Assembly: GCA_021432635.1 (NCBI GenBank)
Contig: MU270030.1
Span: 743,823-807,822, forward strand
Length of the DNA stretch: 64,000 bases
From: Thozetella sp. PMI_491
Taxonomy: Eukaryota; Ascomycota; Sordariomycetes; Chaetosphaeriales; Chaetosphaeriaceae
Direction of reading: 5' to 3'
Part shown: positions 42,082 through 53,554 of the stretch, piece after piece
How the letters are laid out: every line of letters begins with the position of its first letter
Numbering within the stretch: the first letter of the stretch is position 1
Position numbers and translations under genes: made by a program
The notes under the pieces: generated by a model
What the model was told of the DNA's origin: nothing
The model's database searches: none
What the model saw: only the letters and a program-made list of their open reading frames with translations

Positions 42082-45000
42082 CTGCTCATCGACCAGAAGG
42101 GCCACCTGAAGCTGACCGACTTCGGCCTCTCGCGCATGGGGCTGGTCGGCCGGCAGAAGCGTGCTCTCGACAGCAGCAGCGAAGCAGCGCCCGACCTGCT
42201 CAAGCAGGGGCCGTTCGCCCGCTCGGCGTCGCTGGCCTCGTCGCGGTCCGCCTCGCTCGACCTGCACGGCCGAGCCCAGTCGCCGGGCTCGACCCCGCAG
42301 ATGACGCCCGGCGACCTAGGCGCCAGCCTCGGCCAGCCGTCCTACTTCAGCCTCGGGTCCATGACGTCGGAGCCGCGCCGCGTGTCGAGCCACCGGAGCG
42401 ACAGCGGCGGTAGCGAAGCCCTGGCCCAGATGTTCAGCAACTTCTCGCTCGACGGGCCCCCGGCCCCCGCCCCCCCAGCGGTCCAGAGCCCACACGGTGA
42501 CTCGTCGCAGGACGGCGACGGCGCGCACGCGCACTCGCCCGACTTTGCCGCGCTCCACCACGCGAGCACCCACAGCACCGAGAGCGGCCGCGGCACCCCC
42601 CCGCAGGCCAGCATGCCGCCGCCCAACTGGGCCCTGTTCGACCCGGAGGACACCAACCGGCGCTTCGTCGGCACGCCCGACTACCTCGCGCCCGAGACGA
42701 TCCGCGGCGAGCCGCAGGACGAGACGAGCGACTGGTGGTCGGTCGGCTGCATCCTGTACGAGTTCCTGTACGGCATCCCGCCCTTCCACGCGGGTGAGGC
42801 CGAGCAGGTCTTTGACAACATCCTGGCCCGCCGCCTCCAGTTCCCCGACGACTCCGAGTGCTACGTGTCGCCCGAGGCCAAGGACCTGATGCACAAGCTG
42901 CTGTGCTCGGATCCGCACTCGCGTCTGGGCGCCAACAAGGACGAGCGCTTCCCTTCAGGGGGCGCCGAGATCCGCGCCCACCCGTGGTTCGAGGAGGTCA
43001 ACTGGGACACGCTGCTGCAGGACGAGGCCCAGTTCGTGCCGCAGCCTGAGAACCCCGAAGATACCGAGTACTTCGACGCCCGCGGTGCCACCCTGGCGTC
43101 CTTCGCCGAGGAGATGGAGGACCAGACGTCACCGCCCCACGCCGGTCCCACGGCCGACTACCCGGACCGGCCGCACGACGCCCTCTCGCGCGTGCGGTCG
43201 CAGGTTGGCTCCATCAAGCAGCGCGGCCTCATGCCGCTGCACATCCCGCCCCACGTGCGCGACCTCAAGAGCCGCCGCCTCAGCGAGCCCGTAGCTACCG
43301 ACGATTTCGGCAACTTTGCCTACAAGAACCTGCCGGTCCTCGGCAAGGCCAATAAAGACGTCATCCAGAAACTGCGCGCCGAGGCCCTCGCCGCGCAGCA
43401 GAGCAAGCCGTCGGGCCCGAGCGCCGCCGGAGCCACGTCGCCGGGCGGGGCCCAGCTCGAGGGCAGCCCGGTCCTGTCGATGCCGCTGCAGCGCACCCTG
43501 TCAAACGCCAAGGCCGCCCAGCGGCCGCAGTCGCCGTCCGGCCTCAGCCATCCCAACTCGTCGCCCAGCCGTGTCTCGCAGCCGTCGTCGCCGCTGTTGG
43601 TGTCGTTCGTCGCCGGCCAGGGCGCCGAGGGCCGCCGCAAGGCGTCGAGCAACGCTTCGAGCCTCTCGCAGCCGTCCGAGGCTGGTCTCGCCCCCGGAGC
43701 GCCCTTCTTCGACGTGCCGCGCGTCCCGCCCAGCCTCCAAAAAGCCGCCACCACCGTCGCCGCCACCTCGTCCCCGGTCAAGGGCCCGCGCGGCACCGCC
43801 CCGCCGCCACTATCCCTCCCGCTTTCCCCCCAGAAGATTCTGTCGACACCGCGCCAGGCTAGCGGCTCCTCGGGCAGCCGGTCGCGGTCCCTCACCGTCG
43901 GCTCGCAGGAGGGTAGCCCCGTCGCCTCCGACATCCTCGCCGCACACCACCGCAACCGCCGCAGCCAGGTGTTCGACATGTCGCCGTCGTCGTCGGACAA
44001 CGAAGGCGACAAGGCCAGCGCCCTACTCCGCGTGCAGCGGCGCCGCCAGAGCTCGCGCCGCCTGTCACAGATCGCCCTCGACGGGCCTGCCTACCGCGCC
44101 CTAGACGTGCTCATCTGCGAGGACCATCCCGTGTCGCGCATGGTCATGGAGAAGCTGCTCGAGAAGCTGCGCTGTCGCACCATCTCGGCCTCGACCGGCT
44201 CCGAGGCGGTGCGCTACTCGATGAGCGACATCAAGTTCGACATCATCTTCATGGAGTTCAAGTTACCCCAGATCAACGGCGCCGATGTCGCTCGCATGAT
44301 CCGCGAGACCAAGAACGCTAACGCTCATACCCCTATCGTCGCCATCACCGCCTACCTTAAGGAGCTGCAGGCTCCCCACTACTTCGACTCGCTGATCGAG
44401 AAGCCCATCAGCTCCTCCAAGCTGACAGAGGTCCTCGGCAACCTCTGCCAGTGGAAGCCCGCCTCGCCCAGCCAGGCCAGCGCCCTCTCGCTGTCCCTTC
44501 CCCACCCGGTCCCGTCCGGGCTGCGGCAGGAGAGCCTTCGCCTCGAGGACAGCCCCACCTCGGGCTCGTCCTACGCCGTCCCGTCCGGCTCGAGTTTCCG
44601 CGAGGACTCGATCGGCTCCAGCATGTTCGGCGACTCCGAGTCAGTCGCCACCGACGACCTCCCCGTCGTCATCAGCCGCAAGGCTACCGGCGACTGGGAC
44701 GAGGGCCTGGGTATCACCGGCCAGGAAGAGGTGCTCCTCGGCCCCGACCCGCTGCGGTCGCCTCCGGCCCAGCCGCAGCAGGAGCCAGCCACCAAGATCC
44801 CCGCGCCTCGTCGCTCCCTGGAGAAGCTCCGCGCGAAGCGCGAGTCGATCGAGAAGCGCCGTAATGAAGGCAGCGTCGATTCGGCCGACGACGAGGACGA
44901 GGAGCTCGGCCCCGCCGCCGCTGCCGCCGCCTCGCACCGCCAGTCGCAGCACTTCCGCTCTAAGTCGGCCCTGCCCTCGTCGAAACTCGGCATCGAGATG

Positions 45001-45342
45001 ATGCGCGCCAACAGCCACGACAGCGTTGCCCCGGACGCCGCTGCCTCCGCCGCGCCCGACCAGACGACGCCCCGCGAGCTGCAGGTGGACGCGCCCCAGC
45101 TTCTCACGGCCACCCCGGAGCCCATGACGCCGCCGCCCCGGGACCCGAAGCCCGAAGAACAATACGACGACGACGACGACGACGACGACGAGGGCGACGC
45201 GACCGTCATCATCAGCACCCCTCCCGAGACATTGGCCGCCGAGGTCGAGGAGACGCCGCGCCCGGGCCAAGCGCGCGCCGTCGACGACGACCCCACTCCG
45301 CCCCCGCCGAAGACATCGGCCCATAAGTCGGCGACGGCCTGA
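39475..45342 (+). CDS. rim15: Rim15-type protein kinase with PAS, zinc finger, AGC kinase and receiver domains
   Basis: Two exons, 39475-39948 and 40018-45342, encode about 1,932 residues. Order of parts: PAS domain (about 45-110, LNVIMDLNFDGTVRWVSPSW); a zinc finger of C2HC type near 217 (CRICERHISPWWFEKHTDLC); a disordered Ser-rich region with a nine-His run; an AGC kinase domain (about 714-1150) with GAFGSVY, AIKVLKK, HRDLKPDN, DFGLS, then a roughly 170-residue insert before RRFVGTPDYLAPE; a further Ser/Pro-rich region; and a receiver domain (about 1518-1630, DVLICEDHPVSRMV to IEKPISSSKL). The receiver has Glu where the phosphorylated Asp is expected. Rim15 integrates TORC1, PKA and Sch9 signals and drives quiescence through Igo-type endosulfines. 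The 69-base intron is stop-free. An eight-Asp run lies near the C-terminus. The frame is otherwise continuous over 5.3 kb. Confidence 0.95.
39949..40017 (+). other. 69-base stop-free intron of RIM15
   Basis: The donor GTGAGT, CTGAC-type branch motifs and a CGCCCAG acceptor define it. Retention would insert 23 Pro/Ser/Thr-rich residues after the PAS region without shifting the frame. Removal joins GGESH to TMWMIRPWMA, which reads as a natural continuation of the PAS region. Confidence 0.8.
41533..41562 (+). repeat. CAC/CAT repeat coding nine histidines in RIM15
   Basis: A run of nine His codons precedes the kinase domain by about 50 residues. It is nearly pure at DNA level and likely variable between strains. 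Confidence 0.85.
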
Positions 45343-47784
45343 GGGCGAGGACGCGCTTACTCTACACGTACCTACGTCCACACACTACACACAACACGTG
45401 ATCTCTTTCCTTTTAACATTGTTTGCTTTCCATCTAGCGAGGCGTTGCGAGGCGGGCCACCGAGCCGAGACTGCATATCTCTGATTTCCGCAGCACACGT
45501 GGGTAGGCGTTCGGGATGGTGCCTCTGTCTATACGGTACCGGCTCTAGCATGGGCCTAGCGGGCGAAAAGGATAAGGGGGGCTGTCGCGAGAGGTGGCCC
45601 CCCGAGACTGGACATGCGAGCTATAGGCTGATTTCGTTCCCTGTTTTTCCCCTTCACGGTCCTCCCTTGCACTCGACGGCGTCAGGCATGACGCATTTAC
45701 ACCACTCTTTTGCTCTTTACCCTGTTCACTTTGTCTCGCGCATATGCGCACTCACCGAGGGGGCCACCGGACGGCGACGCCGGAGGGGCTAGTCCGCTGT
45801 ATGTTAGCAAAAAGGAATTTGCTCCTGGCTTGCTTTTGATTTCGGAAGGTTAGCATGTTCCCCCCTCCCCAGATCCTTGGGACGGGAGGGGGGGTTGGTG
45901 GCTTTATGTGGTCCAGTCGTTGGAGCACGATGTCGCGGCTGCGGCCTCCGATAGGCGGAAGCCTACTTCGAGATAGGAAAATGAAACGCACATCAGATTG
46001 GAATCTTCTCTCGGATCTTGCCCTGTCGTCACCGTCGATGTCACGACGCCATAGTACAGGAGCTGCTTACTGACCTCCGCCAGGCTGCCGCTGCCCCGGC
46101 TAGCTGGTGGCGGGCGAGCTGCACCAACCAGCCCGGCTTGCGGAGGACCAAAGGAGCCATGCGGCGATCTACGTCCTCGAGATTGGGTGTGGGGGAGCGC
46201 CCCTTGGCGTGCCGCAATTGCCGGCGCTTGAAGGGGATGCGGGATATAGACCCGCGATGCCAGCTGCCCTGCAAATAGGAGAGCCCTCACGGGGCACGGC
46301 TGCCGGCGCGGCGCCGCCGAGGCGGGCGAAACATGGGGCTCTAGCCGCCGGTGGCAGCGACCATAGAGCCGTCGTGCGTACCTCCCGAAGAGGAACTCGG
46401 TCACGTTGGCGGGGGAGACCCAGCTCGGGGAAAAAAGCAGTTCGCAGGCCCCTCCATCGGTAGATGCGACGACGCCGGCCTTGGCCGGGGTGACCCTCGG
46501 TCGAATTGACATGACATCAGCTCCGCGGTGGAATTTCCGAGCCTCCAGAAGCCGTTCGATCTGGCAGGGCGGGCTGCCCAATGGAGCACACACGTGGGTG
46601 AGCCGCGTCTTTCTATTGGTCGCCTTTGCCTGTACGTACCCTGCCGATCGGCCCCCGCAATGAAGACCTGCAGCAGCCGCTGCGTCTCTCGCTGGCCCCT
46701 CCTGTATTAGATGCAATCGGGAGGAGACTGCCGCAGCCAAGAGCGTCGCCGAGAGGCTAGCTCGAGACCGCGCGAGCATTTTGGGAAAGTGGTCGCGTGC
46801 GCACACGAGAGGCCGGAGAGAGGCCTTTTGGTCGACGCCGACGGGCGACGGCCGCCGCTTGGCAGGACACCGCCTCGCCTCGCTTCCCCGTTGCAAACGG
46901 GTTTTCTCAAGCTGGCGCGCCGTAGATCGGATGGGTCTGGACCCTGAGTTTTCGTGCACTCCACTGGCCGCGCTCCGAGCCCTCGATGGCCCTACTCGTT
47001 ACCGCACAGAACCGCAGGGCGAACCCCGGTAAGATCTTGACGTAAGTCGATATGTCGATTCAGACGGCTTGGCAGCCAACCGCGGCACTCGCGGGCCCCT
47101 ACACCCCTCCTCAGTCCCCACGCCGCCACTCGCCAGCCGGGTGCCCTGCTCGGATGGTATTCCTTCTGCCAGAAGGCCTGCTCACCCGCGTGATGTAGGG
47201 GACGGAACAGGCAGAGCAATCGTCCCTCGGGTCGCTGCCACGGTCCTCGTCCTTGGCACCCGATTTGTGGGCGCGAATGGGGGGCCATCATCTCGATGCG
47301 AGGAAGGCACCGGCGCCACTGCGACTGTCGCAATCGACGTCCAGTCCTGGGAGCGTGTGGGGGGCTTTGGGGCGAGCGATGCAGGGTTGGTCGTCGTAGT
47401 CGAAGGCCCCTACAGCTGCCTTCCGCACGCGAGGGCTCCTCACCCGGGCCGGCCAGATCCATGCAGTCGCCCTGGCGGCCCCAAGAAGGTCGGTATCCCT
47501 TTTCGGGTGGGATGTCGAGAAGCGGGCCCGGGCAGACTTTGTATGCTCCACGGCTCTGGCAACGCAGCAGCTCGATGCTCTGCACCGCCCGAGGGTGCCC
47601 GCGCATCCACACCCCAGCCCTCCTCCCCGAGGTTTAAAAACCCTTTGTGCCGCCCAGCTTTGCGCGCCGTGGATGCACGGCCAAGGGTCCTCTGCTCCTC
47701 TCCCTCGCCCGTCCTCGCAGCTGCCGCCAAAGCCTCGAGTTTCGGCCTTTTCCTCTCCTGCCCGCTGCCCCTCTGCACAGCGCG
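45343..47784. other. Intergenic and upstream region of the MFS transporter
   Basis: 2.4 kb with no recognised gene. A 351-codon minus-strand open frame at 45,904-46,959 has no family features. Towards the right the plus strand becomes pyrimidine-rich, as in the leaders of other genes here. A short peptide in another frame near 46,207 resembles the start of a zinc cluster (ACRNCRRLK) but lacks the remaining cysteines in order. Confidence 0.45.
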
Positions 47785-47816
<32 letters not shown>

Positions 47817-47838
47817 TTACCCCCCCCCCCCCCCCCCC
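47785..47838 (+). repeat. Two adjacent poly-C tracts directly upstream of the MFS start
   Basis: A run of 32 C is followed by TTA and then 19 C, ending 33 bases before the ATG at 47,872. Such long homopolymers are rare in this window and are prone to slippage, so the exact length may be unreliable. Confidence 0.85.
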
Positions 47839-47871
47839 TTACGACACGGCCGCTCTAGCACAGCGATCGCC

Positions 47872-49907
47872 ATGGCGAGCAGCCACCACCACCACAACCC
47901 CAGCGTGGGCGAGATCCCTGTCCCGCACGGTCCGGAGACGGGCGACGAGGCTGAGGGCTACCCGGCCGGCTACCCGCCGGCCCGGGCCAGTGACGAGGAG
48001 CGCGCCATCTTCAGCTACCTGACGCACCCAGACGACATCTACACACCCGAAGGCGTATACTGGGCCGACCTGCCGCTGCGCGAGCGCGTAGCGTTCGTCA
48101 ACAAGGTGCAGAACGCCGAGGCCGCAGCCGAGCTCAAGTCGATCGGCCGCATGATGAAGAAGGACCCCCTGAGCCCCGTGGGCTGGTACTTCCGCAACGC
48201 CATCCTGCCCGGGGCCGGCCTCGGCCTCGAGGGCTACGTCCTCTTCAGCATCGGCAACCTCGAGCCCCTGTTCGACGCGACTTGGAACTCGTGCTGGAGT
48301 GCGCACCAGACGTGCAGCGCCAACTGGGTCGCCGCCGTCACCTACCTCGAGGTCATCGGCATCATGGCGGGCCAGTTCTTCGTCGGCATCATCGGTGACT
48401 GGGTCGGCCGCCGCTGGGGCCTGATCCAAGACGCCACCATCATGTTCGTCGGCCTGCTCATGCTCACGGCCTCATGGGGCCTGGATGTCCAGGGCTGGGT
48501 CATCTGCTATGCCTGGTCGTTGTTCTTCTACGGTACGGTCCCCCCTCCCCCCGGCGAGACGGGCGCAGGTTTCCCCCAGTACTGACGCGCGCAGGCTTCG
48601 GCGTCGGTGGCGAGTACCCCATCACGGCGACGTCGTCGATGGAGAACGCCGTGTCGGCCGGCAAGGTGTCGACGCGCGACGACCGCATGCACCGCGGGCG
48701 CAAGGTCACGACGGCGTTCCTGATGCAGGGCTGGGGCCAGCTGGTCAACCAGGCCCTGCTCATCATTCTGCTGCTCATCTTCCACCACGGCAGCGGCGAC
48801 CCGCCGTACGACATGACGGCCGTGCAGTGGACGTTCCGGCTCTCGTTCGCCATCCCCGCCGTCGGCACGCTCTGGCTCGTCTACTACCGTGCCTACAAGA
48901 TGCCGCACGCCAGCCGGCAGCTCGCGGCGGCTAAGGCCAAGAACGGCGTCACGGGTTACGACGTGAGCTCGCTCAAGATGACTTTCAAACACTTCGGCGG
49001 CCGCCTCCTGGCCACCGCTGGCACCTGGTTCTGCAACGACGTCTTCTTCTACGGTAACAAGCTCTTCCAATCCCAGTTCATCGCAGTCATCACCAACCAC
49101 TCCAAGTCGGTCATGGTGACGTGGGTGTGGAACATGTGCAACGTCATCGTGTCGCTCGCGGGCTACTACCTGGCGTCGCTGATGATCGACAACAAGCTTT
49201 ACGGCCGCAAGTGGATGCAGCAGGTCGGCTTCTTCATGTGCTTCCTCATGTTTGTCATCCCCGCCTTCAACTACGGTCACTACAGCAGCGCCGACGGCAT
49301 CCACTCCTTCCAGGCCATGTACTTCCTCAGCTCCTTTTTCAACCAGTTCGGCCCCAACAGCGTCACTTTCCTCGTCGCCGGCGAAGTCTTCCCCACCCCA
49401 GTGCGCGCCTCCGCCCACGGCTTCTCGGCCTGCATCGGAAAGGCCGGCGCCCTGCTCGCCTCGGTGCTGTACAACTACATCGACACCCAGACGAAGTTCT
49501 ACGTCGTGCCGTGGTTCGGCCTCATCGGAATGCTGCTCACCTTCGTCTTCCTCCCGGACACCACCGGCCTTGACCTCAAGGAGCAGGAGCGCCGCTGGGC
49601 CTACCTGCGTGAGGGCCGTGGCGAGGACTATCACGGTATCGCCGTCCACCCCCAGCACCTGAGCATGTGGGAGCGCTTCCGCGGCGTCGGCAAGACCTAC
49701 GACGCCGAGGCCGACCTCAAGGCCAAAATCGAGGACATGCGCACCGAGTGGACCGAGAAGGAGCGCATGCGCGCCGAGTGCGAGTCCCGCGGCGAATCGA
49801 CCGCCCACCTGGAGGACGACGAGTTCAACGACAGCGTCCACCACTACTTCCGACGCACCACCGGCCTCGGCGGGAAGGGCGCCTCTGACAGCGAAAAGAA
49901 CGAGTGA
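47872..49907 (+). CDS. MFS transporter of the phosphate / glycerophosphodiester symporter type
   Basis: Exons 47872-48532 and 48595-49907 encode 657 residues. After a His/Pro-rich N-terminus and an amphipathic stretch (YWADLPLRERVAFVNKVQNA), about twelve hydrophobic segments follow. The loop GIIGDWVGRRWGLIQDA is the MFS signature between helices 2 and 3, and GVGGEYPITATSSMENA resembles the motif of fungal Pho84 and Git1-like carriers. A second GEVFPTPVRASAHGFSACIG lies in the C-terminal half. The 62-base intron (GTACGG...GCAG) joins LFFYG to FGVGGEYP. The cytosolic tail is long and charged. Function as an H+-coupled phosphate or glycerophosphodiester importer is inferred from family resemblance; the substrate could differ. 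Homopolymer and G-rich repeats sit immediately before the start and after the stop. Confidence 0.78.
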
Positions 49908-49912
49908 GCAAA

Positions 49913-49954
49913 GGAGGGAGGAGGGAGGAGGGAGGAGGGAGGAGGGAGGGGAGG
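49913..49954 (+). repeat. (GGAGGGA)5 tandem repeat just after the MFS stop codon
   Basis: Five perfect copies of a 7-base unit plus a degenerate sixth begin five bases after the TGA. In the transcript this gives a purine-rich 3' leader segment with many GGG runs, able in principle to form an RNA G-quadruplex. Confidence 0.9.
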
Positions 49955-51157
49955 CGCTGGGGGCGCTGGTCGGCGTAGGACTGAACCGGCTGCGACAGGA
50001 GAGGTGCCGGTTGCGTCGGCTGTGTCCGATTTTCTCTCTGTTGGGAAGGATAGCCTACGATACCAATGATTACATGATATTGCCATGACCCATCCGCCTC
50101 CAATGCCTACTCGCCAATGCCTCCTGATCCAATATCCATCCGCCCAATGCCCTGCATTGGCCCCCCCTTCCCCCTGTCCCCATCGTCGCCTGACCCCGTC
50201 GGGCGCGACCCCGAAGTCCAGGCAGCACCAGCGGCTGGCCGTGACGCGCAGCAACGGGCGAGACACTGTCTGACGTGCTCGGCTTACCGCACCTAGCCCA
50301 GCGCCACTGAGGAGCGGCGCCGCAGAACACCCGATAGCGAGTACGAGGCACGCTTGACCACGTCAAGGGGGACCGCGATTCCTGCGACGCTGCGCAGCCG
50401 TCGCCGTCGGCGGCGGCGGCACTCTGCGCTGCTTTGTGGTGGCTGCCCAGGGGTTTCCTGATTAGGAAGGCGTGATGAAAGCTGAGTGGACCACAAAAGC
50501 TGCAGCATCCTCGGCAGGCCCGCCGGGTCTCGAACGTCGAAACCGCCGCGCCCAACGCTCTGCGCGGGGATCCCTCCCACCGTTACCCCGCGGGCCCTGT
50601 GGGAAGTGGGAAGACCCCTAGGGCGCCGCGCCAGATGCCTGCGGCGGTCGAGCTCTGGGCGCGGCCCAGGGCGCCTGGGGGAGGCCCCTTCATGCTCGAT
50701 GACGTAGTGGCCGCCCGACAGTTCCAAGGCCCATCCCCAGGGGCTTCAAGCCTCAACCACTCCGTCATGGACGACGGCCAATCGCACCCCCGTCCAAAAG
50801 CCTGGTTTTGGTTGCGACGACGCCCCGCTGCGGGCCTTCTCTACCTGCTGCCCCGAACGGCCCTGTAGAGGATGCCCTCTCCTCGGCTCACCATCCGACT
50901 GCCTGCAGCCCAACATCGCATCACGCATCTCCGAGCTCCTGCTTGCTGGCTGCCCTCCCCTCCTGCGGATCGCCGCCGACTTTCTGTAGCCTCTACCTAC
51001 CTGCTATCCCGACGACTCGAGCGCCCCGGGAGAAGATGCCGCGCGACTGGCACCCGCCTTCTACCATCGTCGCCACCCACTGTCGATTATAGCGCGGCGA
51101 GGATCAGCTCATGCCCCGACGTTCACGCCCGCCTCAGGACCCCAGGCGCCGGAACCT
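49955..51157. other. Spacer between the MFS and Zn2Cys6 genes
   Basis: About 1.2 kb. No gene was recognised. The right half should hold the promoter of the transcription factor gene; an ATTGG and several CCCTC motifs occur but none is diagnostic. Confidence 0.45.
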
Positions 51158-53554
51158 ATGGACGGCGAAGCCTTCCCTCTGCCCACCCCGGCGGGTTCCG
51201 GCTCGTCGGTGAGGAAGGAGAGGGGAGCCATCGCCGCCCAGGTCTGTTCCCCTCATGCCGCGCACACGACTAGCTAGCCTCGCTGACCGCCACGCAGGCC
51301 TGTGATACCTGCCGCTCCCGAAAGCAAAAGTGCGACGAGCAGCGTCCCAAATGCGGCACGTGCCAGAAGTTCAAGCTCGAGTGCAACTACAGGGAGCCCC
51401 AACCCACCAAGTGCGTCTCGGCCGCCGCTCCTTCGCGTGCGTGACTGACCTCCGGCAGGAAAGACAAGACGTTGGTGGAGATCCTGGAGCGCATCCGGTC
51501 GCTCGAGAGCAAGATCGACCGGATCAACTTAGGGCCCGCCGCCACATTTCCCCCTGTGCCCTCTCTCGTTACGTCTGCGCCCCTGGTCGTCAGCCCGGAG
51601 CTCATTGGGACGCTCCCGGCCACCCCGTTCAACGTCTCGGACGGCTCCAGCGGTGCGTCCGGGGGTGAGGACCACTACCGGTACGCCGCTTCGGTGCAGC
51701 AGATGCTCGAGTGGCCGGTGCTCCAGCAGCTGCTCGAGGTACTCGGCCCGAAGCCTGGGCTCCGCCCGGCGCCGCTCGATCGTGACAGCCCGGCCTTCCT
51801 GCTGGGCCGCCAAGCGGCGCCGGCGCTCCCGACCGACGCCGCCCTGGAGGTGCTGGGCACCGCCCACGCCATGCGGACGGTGGCCGGGCCGATACCCATC
51901 ACGGCGCCCGCGCTGGGCTGGGAGACCATGCAGCAGCTGAGCAAGGCCTACTTCGACGGCTTCAACTTCCTCTATCCTCTCCTGGACCGCCAGACCTTCA
52001 CGTCCGAGACCATGGTGGCCGTTTTCAACGACGGTTTCAGCGACGGCCCGGCCTCGACCCTCACCTTCCTGGTCTTCGCCCTCGGCGAGGTCGCCCTCGC
52101 GAGCGTCGGCGGCCTGCCCGTCCACCTGTACAACGGCCGCCCGAGCGGCTTCCGCGGCGGCACGCGAGAGCGGCCCCCGGGGCTCGCCCTGTTCAACGAG
52201 GCCCGCCAGCGCATGGGCTTCAACCTGACCGACTGCAGCCTCGAGAATGTCCAGATCTTCGCCTTGGCGAGGTAGGCCGCCCGCCCGCTGCAAGTGGCGC
52301 GTGCTAACGCACGAACAGCATCTACTACGAGACTTGCTGCCATCATGTGGTAAGTTTCTCGGCGCCCGGAGGCGGCCCGCGGCTGACGGAAGCAGGAGTT
52401 CTGGCGCATGACCGTCTCGGCCTCGCTGGCCTGCCAGGCGCTAATCACAAGGTACCTCGACATCCCAGTTCAAGCGTCGCACCGCTAACTGGCGCAGCAA
52501 CCCCGGCGAGCTCGTGTCTCCTCGAGCAGACCTCATCCGGCGCGTGTTTTGGCATTGCTCGATCATGGAGACGTACTCGCCCCCTCCCCTCCTTCAGCCT
52601 GGGCCTTCTGACGTCTCCCGCTTAGCTGCTTGCACCTCGAGCTGGGCCTGCCCCTAACCGGCCTCGACAAGATGGAGCCCTTGATCGGGCTGCCCAGCTT
52701 TAACGGGCCTTTCTCCCAGGATGACTACCTCGGGAACGAGGGTTCTCACTTCCAGGAGTATTTCGCTTCCCAGATCGTGCTGCGGCGCCTCCTTGTCAGC
52801 TTCCACACCACACTGAGCAACGGTGAGTTGGTCTCTTCCCCCGCCCGGCTCCTGCTCATCAGCATCAGGCTCTCCGCCGCCCTCCGCGCCAGGATCACCG
52901 CCGACACCGGGCGCGCTCTCCTGCGGCACCATAGGCTCCCTAAACCAACAGCTAGAGCAGTGGCTAGGCATGCTACCCGCGTACCTCCGCTGGCAGCAGG
53001 ACACGCCGGGCGCCTTCCCCGACCCGGCCCCCCGCGCGCACCCCGCGGCGATCGCGCCGGCGCTGATGTTCACGACGGACCTCGATGCACCGCCAGCAGC
53101 CTACCCATTCGCCCTGGATGTCCAAGTAGCGCTGCTGCGGTCGCGCTACTACTACACAAAGTACCTAATCCACCGGCCGTTCGTCTACAAGGCCCTACAC
53201 TATCCAGACTCGCTTACCAATGACGAGTGCCTCGGTGTGGCCGCCTGCCTCAAGGCGTGCCTCAAGTGGCCCATTGCCATGTCGCCCACCAGCAAGCACA
53301 AGCGCCTGGTGCCGTGCGTCTTCTTCTGGAGTGCCAACCTGCTCGGCATCCTCGTGCTGCTGCACCTCAGCCGTGGCGTTCCCGTGCTGCTCGAGATTCG
53401 CAGCACCCTCTGCGGGGATCGCTTCGAGCTGGACGCTGGTGAGTCGGTCGGCTTGTACATTGACTGGTTGAGGGACCTCAAGAGCATCGATGCCTCGTCG
53501 GCCTGGTGCTGGGACGTCGTCCAGAGCCTTTACCAGCTGGATGAGTCCCCGTGA
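51158..53554 (+). CDS. Zn(II)2Cys6 transcription factor with fungal-specific regulatory domain
   Basis: Eight exons (51158-51241, 51298-51410, 51459-52271, 52319-52349, 52396-52451, 52498-52572, 52626-52822, 52935-53554) give 662 residues, and all phases agree. The zinc cluster is perfect: ACDTCRSRKQKC, DEQRPKCGTCQKFKLEC, with spacing C-x2-C-x6-C-x6-C-x2-C-x6-C (residues 30-57). A short coiled coil (TLVEILERIRSLESKIDRI) follows. The middle-homology region begins around YFDGFNFLYPLLDRQTF and continues through ARQRMGFNLTDCSLENVQI and RRVFWHCSIMET-CLHLELGLP, typical of the fungal_trans domain. It should bind paired CGG triplets as a dimer in the nucleus. It sits next to an MFS transporter in the same orientation, a common activator-target layout, but no pathway can be assigned from that alone. 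Confidence 0.9.

Noticed and set aside
40560-45381. Several long antisense open frames in RIM15
   Set aside because: They mirror the codon bias of the sense gene; none shows a domain.
46205-46278. Zinc-cluster-like ACRNCRRLK peptide on the plus strand
   Set aside because: Only part of the six-cysteine pattern is present and the spacing fails after the second cysteine; it is inside a short open frame with no continuation.
45904-46959. 351-codon minus-strand open frame between RIM15 and the MFS gene
   Set aside because: No recognisable domain, mixed composition, overlapping equally long nonsense frames on the other strand.
48528-49844. 438-codon minus-strand open frame antisense to the MFS gene
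   Set aside because: A shadow of the MFS codon pattern, rich in Val, Glu, Gly and His, without family features.
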